In this document: positions 58,291 through 64,000 of the stretch, piece by piece
Layout of the letters: each line of letters begins with the position of its first letter
How positions within the stretch are numbered: position 1 is the stretch's first letter
From: Calliopum simillimum
Lineage: Eukaryota; Arthropoda; Insecta; Diptera; Lauxaniidae
DNA length: 64,000 nt
Assembly: GCA_951812925.1 (NCBI GenBank)
Contig: OX638370.1
Span: 81,636,004 to 81,700,003, forward strand
Reading direction: 5' to 3'
Program-made: the position numbers and the translations under genes
The notes under the pieces: generated by a model
The model's database searches: none
Seen by the model: only the letters and a program-made list of their open reading frames with translations
What the model was told of the DNA's origin: nothing

Positions 58291-61200
58291 GAGTATTTTA
58301 TCTTTGTATTGAGTGAAACTTTTTGAGTTTTTATTCTCTATACAGAGTTTGTTCTCTGAGTAGAGGGAGGTAGATGGGCTTAAAAAATGGGTCAGCTAAG
58401 AGATTTTAGTAAAAATATGTGTTTTGAAAGACACATAGTTTTGATATCCCTACCTAATGAGACGCAAACCTATTTGGTGATATACTGTGCACAGCTAAAA
58501 ATGTAGACGGTGGGTTAGTAACTAGGTATATACTTAACATAAGAGTTGGATAATACTTAAGTCTTACAGATCATGTTGAAATTAAGAACAAGTAATTCTT
58601 ATTCAGTGGAATAGTTTAGGGAGAAGAAATGACCGATTTCATTGATCTAAGTAAGTCCTATTTGTGTGTTAGTGTGGTAAAAACAAATTGGGCTTACAAT
58701 TAAGCTCTCGATTAAGTTTTATGTGATAAATATTTTGTGTATAAAGTTTATTGGCATCTGCAACACCTGTAAAGAAAATGAAAATTTAAAGGTTTGGGTG
58801 ACTATGTGTTTAAGGATAGAGGTGGACTGGTCTCCGTGAAGGAAGTTGGATTGTGAATTAGGTGAAAAAGGCTTCCGTGTAGGACAAGTTTAGGCTACCA
58901 ATAAACGTTTTTCATCCTTGCCTCAAGGAATCTTCAGTTGGCTTTAAGAATATGGGTTTTAAGGATGTGGGGTTTTAATAATGTGTGGTTTAAGGATTTA
59001 TGGTGAGATTATAAGGCATATGGAGACTAAATATAAAGATAAAGAATAAAAATAAAATAAAAATAACTTACCGTTTGTTGGAAAAATATATATATTAGTT
59101 ACATATGTGTGTTGAAACTTTCTTGAATTAAAATAAACACTATGTAACCCTTTTTATAAAGTTCCTTACAGTAATTTTTTTAAAAACACTATTTATTAAA
59201 AACACTATTTTTTAAAAAAGAAAAAACATTGAAAAAACATTGAAGTCTAACAAAATTTCACTTGACTATATTGTCAAGTGTTTTACACATTTATGAAAAA
59301 GGACACATTTTTAATTTTAATGAAAAAAAGGAACACATTTTTTTTAAAAAACACATTTTTAATTTTTATGACAAAAAAAGAAAAACACTTACTATCAATG
59401 AAAGATCATTTTATATGAGAATATAATCAATTGCTGCTTGATTATAGAGTATTAATGTTGGTATAAAAATTATGTACTATTTTGAGGACCTGTATTTATG
59501 ACAACTTGCAGTTTATATCAGACATTAATGTTCTCCGCAGAGGTTTTATCGGAATGTTATCGTGAATGTGGTGTTGTGGGAAGGATGTATATATAAAATA
59601 TTGTTTTGTGGTGTAGAGTTGATCGTTCCATTGTATTACCAATACTAGAGTGGGAACTAAATACGCTAATAGTAATCTGAAAAAAAGTTAAAATTGTTGA
59701 AAAAATTTATAAAAAAATTGTCTAAAAAATGTAGGGAGAGACATGGGCAGGTGATCATTTCTAGTCAAGTATCCACTAACAAGTCTTTTGTTCATTATGT
59801 TATATATAGAACCGGATATAGCACATTGAGACAAAACTGGTTAGGTGTATATGACATGAAATGGTGACAGTTATGTCTTATGATTTTTGGCCCCATATGA
59901 GATGGATTAGACCAAAATAAGGCATAACCGTAAAATGAAAAAAACTGATCTGAGAATATAATAACATAAAATCTAAACTGTAATGCAACGGATATAAGGA
60001 TTGCATGTTAATAATGGGCAGTACAGGAGGACTCACATCAAACGCAGTGTATGATTTAAAAATGTTTGTAAATAGTGAACAAAATATTATGGTAATTTTA
60101 TGGTTAGAATGTGAATGTTTGTTGTAAAAAGATGTGAGTTTGGTTGTTTGTAGGTTTGTTGCAGTGAATGTTTGTTGCAGAAAGATGTGGGTTCGGCTGT
60201 TTGTTAGTTTTTCCTAGAGTGCGATCTCTCATGAAAATCATAAAAGTGGATTAAACATGGGAGAACGGCACTCATGTTATAGAAAAACTGTATAGGACAA
60301 CTGACATTGATATCTAACCGGATCCATATCATATGGGCAGTTATATCCAGTATAATCAACATCATTTGCGTAGCAGACACCATATTGGTAAGGAATATGG
60401 TTCAGATCGTAAGTTGTAAAAAGCCTTACGTTTAGTTGACCTGGTTAATGCTTAACCAATTCCATAAACATGATGATAGTAGTAAAATGTTATGGGAGGT
60501 CATAATTGGGTCTTAAGCCTTCTGTGCTAAAGGTTTCTACCTACCTAAGCAAACCAAACAATTAGTAAAACATGAGTATTTTATCTTTGTATTGAGTGAA
60601 ACTTTTTGAGTTTTTATTCTCTATACAGAGTTTGTTCTCTGAGTAGAGGGAGGTAGATGGGCTTAAAAAATGGGTCAGCTAAGAGATTTTAGTAAAAATA
60701 TGTGTTTTGAAAGACACATAGTTTTGATATCCCTACCTAATGAGACGCAAACCTATTTGGTGATATACTGTGCACAGCTAAAAATGTAGACGGTGGGTTA
60801 GTAACTAGGTATATACTTAACATAAGAGTTGGATAATACTTAAGTCTTACAGATCATGTTGAAATTAAGAACAAGTAATTCTTATTCAGTGGAATAGTTT
60901 AGGGAGAAGAAATGACCGATTTCATTGATCTAAGTAAGTCCTATTTGTGTGTTAGTGTGGTAAAAACAAATTGGGCTTACAATTAAGCTCTCGATTAAGT
61001 TTTATGTGATAAATATTTTGTGTATAAAGTTTATTGGCATCTGCAACACCTGTAAAGAAAATGAAAATTTAAAGGTTTGGGTGACTATGTGTTTAAGGAT
61101 AGAGGTGGACTGGTCTCCGTGAAGGAAGTTGGATTGTGAATTAGGTGAAAAAGGCTTCCGTGTAGGACAAGTTTAGGCTACCAATAAACGTTTTTCATCC

Positions 61201-64000
61201 TTGCCTCAAGGAATCTTCAGTTGGCTTTAAGAATATGGGTTTTAAGGATGTGGGGTTTTAATAATGTGTGGTTTAAGGATTTATGGTGAGATTATAAGGC
61301 ATATGGAGACTAAATATAAAGATAAAGAATAAAAATAAAATAAAAATAACTTACCGTTTGTTGGAAAAATATATATATTAGTTACATATGTGTGTTGAAA
61401 CTTTCTTGAATTAAAATAAACACTATGTAACCCTTTTTATAAAGTTCCTTACAGTAATTTTTTTAAAAACACTATTTATTAAAAACACTATTTTTTAAAA
61501 AAGAAAAAACATTGAAAAAACATTGAAGTCTAACAAAATTTCACTTGACTATATTGTCAAGTGTTTTACACATTTATGAAAAAGGACACATTTTTAATTT
61601 TAATGAAAAAAAGGAACACATTTTTTTTAAAAAACACATTTTTAATTTTTATGACAAAAAAAGAAAAACACTTACTATCAATGAAAGATCATTTTATATG
61701 AGAATATAATCAATTGCTGCTTGATTATAGAGTATTAATGTTGGTATAAAAATTATGTACTATTTTGAGGACCTGTATTTATGACAACTTGCAGTTTATA
61801 TCAGACATTAATGTTCTCCGCAGAGGTTTTATCGGAATGTTATCGTGAATGTGGTGTTGTGGGAAGGATGTATATATAAAATATTGTTTTGTGGTGTAGA
61901 GTTGATCGTTCCATTGTATTACCAATACTAGAGTGGGAACTAAATACGCTAATAGTAATCTGAAAAAAAGTTAAAATTGTTGAAAAAATTTATAAAAAAA
62001 TTGTCTAAAAAATGTAGGGAGAGACATGGGCAGGTGATCATTTCTAGTCAAGTATCCACTAACAAGTCTTTTGTTCATTATGTTATATATAGAACCGGAT
62101 ATAGCACATTGAGACAAAACTGGTTAGGTGTATATGACATGAAATGGTGACAGTTATGTCTTATGATTTTTGGCCCCATATGAGATGGATTAGACCAAAA
62201 TAAGGCATAACCGTAAAATGAAAAAAACTGATCTGAGAATATAATAACATAAAATCTAAACTGTAATGCAACGGATATAAGGATTGCATGTTAATAATGG
62301 GCAGTACAGGAGGACTCACATCAAACGCAGTGTATGATTTAAAAATGTTTGTAAATAGTGAACAAAATATTATGGTAATTTTATGGTTAGAATGTGAATG
62401 TTTGTTGTAAAAAGATGTGAGTTTGGTTGTTTGTAGGTTTGTTGCAGTGAATGTTTGTTGCAGAAAGATGTGGGTTCGGCTGTTTGTTAGTTTTTCCTAG
62501 AGTGCGATCTCTCATGAAAATCATAAAAGTGGATTAAACATGGGAGAACGGCACTCATGTTATAGAAAAACTGTATAGGACAACTGACATTGATATCTAA
62601 CCGGATCCATATCATATGGGCAGTTATATCCAGTATAATCAACATCATTTGCGTAGCAGACACCATATTGGTAAGGAATATGGTTCAGATCGTAAGTTGT
62701 AAAAAGCCTTACGTTTAGTTGACCTGGTTAATGCTTAACCAATTCCATAAACATGATGATAGTAGTAAAATGTTATGGGAGGTCATAATTGGGTCTTAAG
62801 CCTTCTGTGCTAAAGGTTTCTACCTACCTAAGCAAACCAAACAATTAGTAAAACATGAGTATTTTATCTTTGTATTGAGTGAAACTTTTTGAGTTTTTAT
62901 TCTCTATACAGAGTTTGTTCTCTGAGTAGAGGGAGGTAGATGGGCTTAAAAAATGGGTCAGCTAAGAGATTTTAGTAAAAATATGTGTTTTGAAAGACAC
63001 ATAGTTTTGATATCCCTACCTAATGAGACGCAAACCTATTTGGTGATATACTGTGCACAGCTAAAAATGTAGACGGTGGGTTAGTAACTAGGTATATACT
63101 TAACATAAGAGTTGGATAATACTTAAGTCTTACAGATCATGTTGAAATTAAGAACAAGTAATTCTTATTCAGTGGAATAGTTTAGGGAGAAGAAATGACC
63201 GATTTCATTGATCTAAGTAAGTCCTATTTGTGTGTTAGTGTGGTAAAAACAAATTGGGCTTACAATTAAGCTCTCGATTAAGTTTTATGTGATAAATATT
63301 TTGTGTATAAAGTTTATTGGCATCTGCAACACCTGTAAAGAAAATGAAAATTTAAAGGTTTGGGTGACTATGTGTTTAAGGATAGAGGTGGACTGGTCTC
63401 CGTGAAGGAAGTTGGATTGTGAATTAGGTGAAAAAGGCTTCCGTGTAGGACAAGTTTAGGCTACCAATAAACGTTTTTCATCCTTGCCTCAAGGAATCTT
63501 CAGTTGGCTTTAAGAATATGGGTTTTAAGGATGTGGGGTTTTAATAATGTGTGGTTTAAGGATTTATGGTGAGATTATAAGGCATATGGAGACTAAATAT
63601 AAAGATAAAGAATAAAAATAAAATAAAAATAACTTACCGTTTGTTGGAAAAATATATATATTAGTTACATATGTGTGTTGAAACTTTCTTGAATTAAAAT
63701 AAACACTATGTAACCCTTTTTATAAAGTTCCTTACAGTAATTTTTTTAAAAACACTATTTATTAAAAACACTATTTTTTAAAAAAGAAAAAACATTGAAA
63801 AAACATTGAAGTCTAACAAAATTTCACTTGACTATATTGTCAAGTGTTTTACACATTTATGAAAAAGGACACATTTTTAATTTTAATGAAAAAAAGGAAC
63901 ACATTTTTTTTAAAAAACACATTTTTAATTTTTATGACAAAAAAAGAAAAACACTTACTATCAATGAAAGATCATTTTATATGAGAATATAATCAATTGC
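58291..64000 (+). repeat. Second forward satellite array, running off the window
   Basis: Units 58291-60573 (2283), 60574-62856 (2283) and 62857-64000 (cut by the window end). All are of the 2283-bp class (GAGATTATAAGG, CATTGAAGTC, GATACTTAAG-type variants) and nearly identical to the reverse complement of units 27333-43313. They are more like those than like the forward array at 15458-25473. The array starts at the exact edge base directly after element E. Confidence 0.95.

Overview
This window looks like repeat-dominated, AT-rich heterochromatin from a higher (schizophoran) fly. The evidence is two interspersed repeats with the dipteran mini-me/DINE-1 core (a microsatellite next to ATGGCTATATCGACTC, then a TA run and a GGGTATAAAAA end), a CR1/jockey-type retrotransposon fragment, many small TIR or foldback elements, and no convincing host gene. 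A tephritid-like fly is my guess, but the genus cannot be fixed from this sequence. LEFT PART (1-9913): transposon debris. It holds related foldback elements with tRNA B-box-like sequence (1.0-2.1 kb), short degenerate tandem repeats (2.6-3.4 kb), a foldback element split by a 5'-truncated LINE (5.7-7.7 kb), a broken pogo/Tigger-like transposase tail (7.8-8.2 kb), and a 1.3-kb noncoding repeat here called E (8634-9913). CENTRE (9914-43857): a complex satellite with a unit of about 2,283 bp. In this annotation 'forward' means that the unit's invariant edge, GAGTATTTTATC, reads on the + strand. Units are forward over 9914-25473, where full and truncated copies mix and a 2.66-kb full+short dimer has been amplified. 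At 25473/25474 the array flips, and from there to a 200-N assembly gap it is reverse and nearly homogeneous. MIDDLE (44058-56481): a mosaic of TIR elements, two mini-me/DINE-1-like copies (one split by another DNA element), three hAT-type MITEs with 8-bp target duplications (one nested), and a 39-bp minisatellite that keeps all three forward frames open. RIGHT (56482-64000): a second E copy carrying two extra insertions, then the same satellite in forward orientation to the window end. Satellite makes up about 39.6 kb of the 64 kb. The strongest observation is that truncated satellite units have many different ends on one side but always restart at exactly the same base, GAGTATTTT. Both E copies also join the satellite at that base. 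Read on the opposite strand, this is a fixed 3' edge with variable 5' truncation, and an AATAAA lies 39 nt before the edge with good splice-site matches upstream. The unit may therefore descend from a transcribed or retrotransposed sequence, or the edge may be a recurrent break or restart point. No intact protein gene, rRNA gene, functional tRNA gene or CRISPR array was found.
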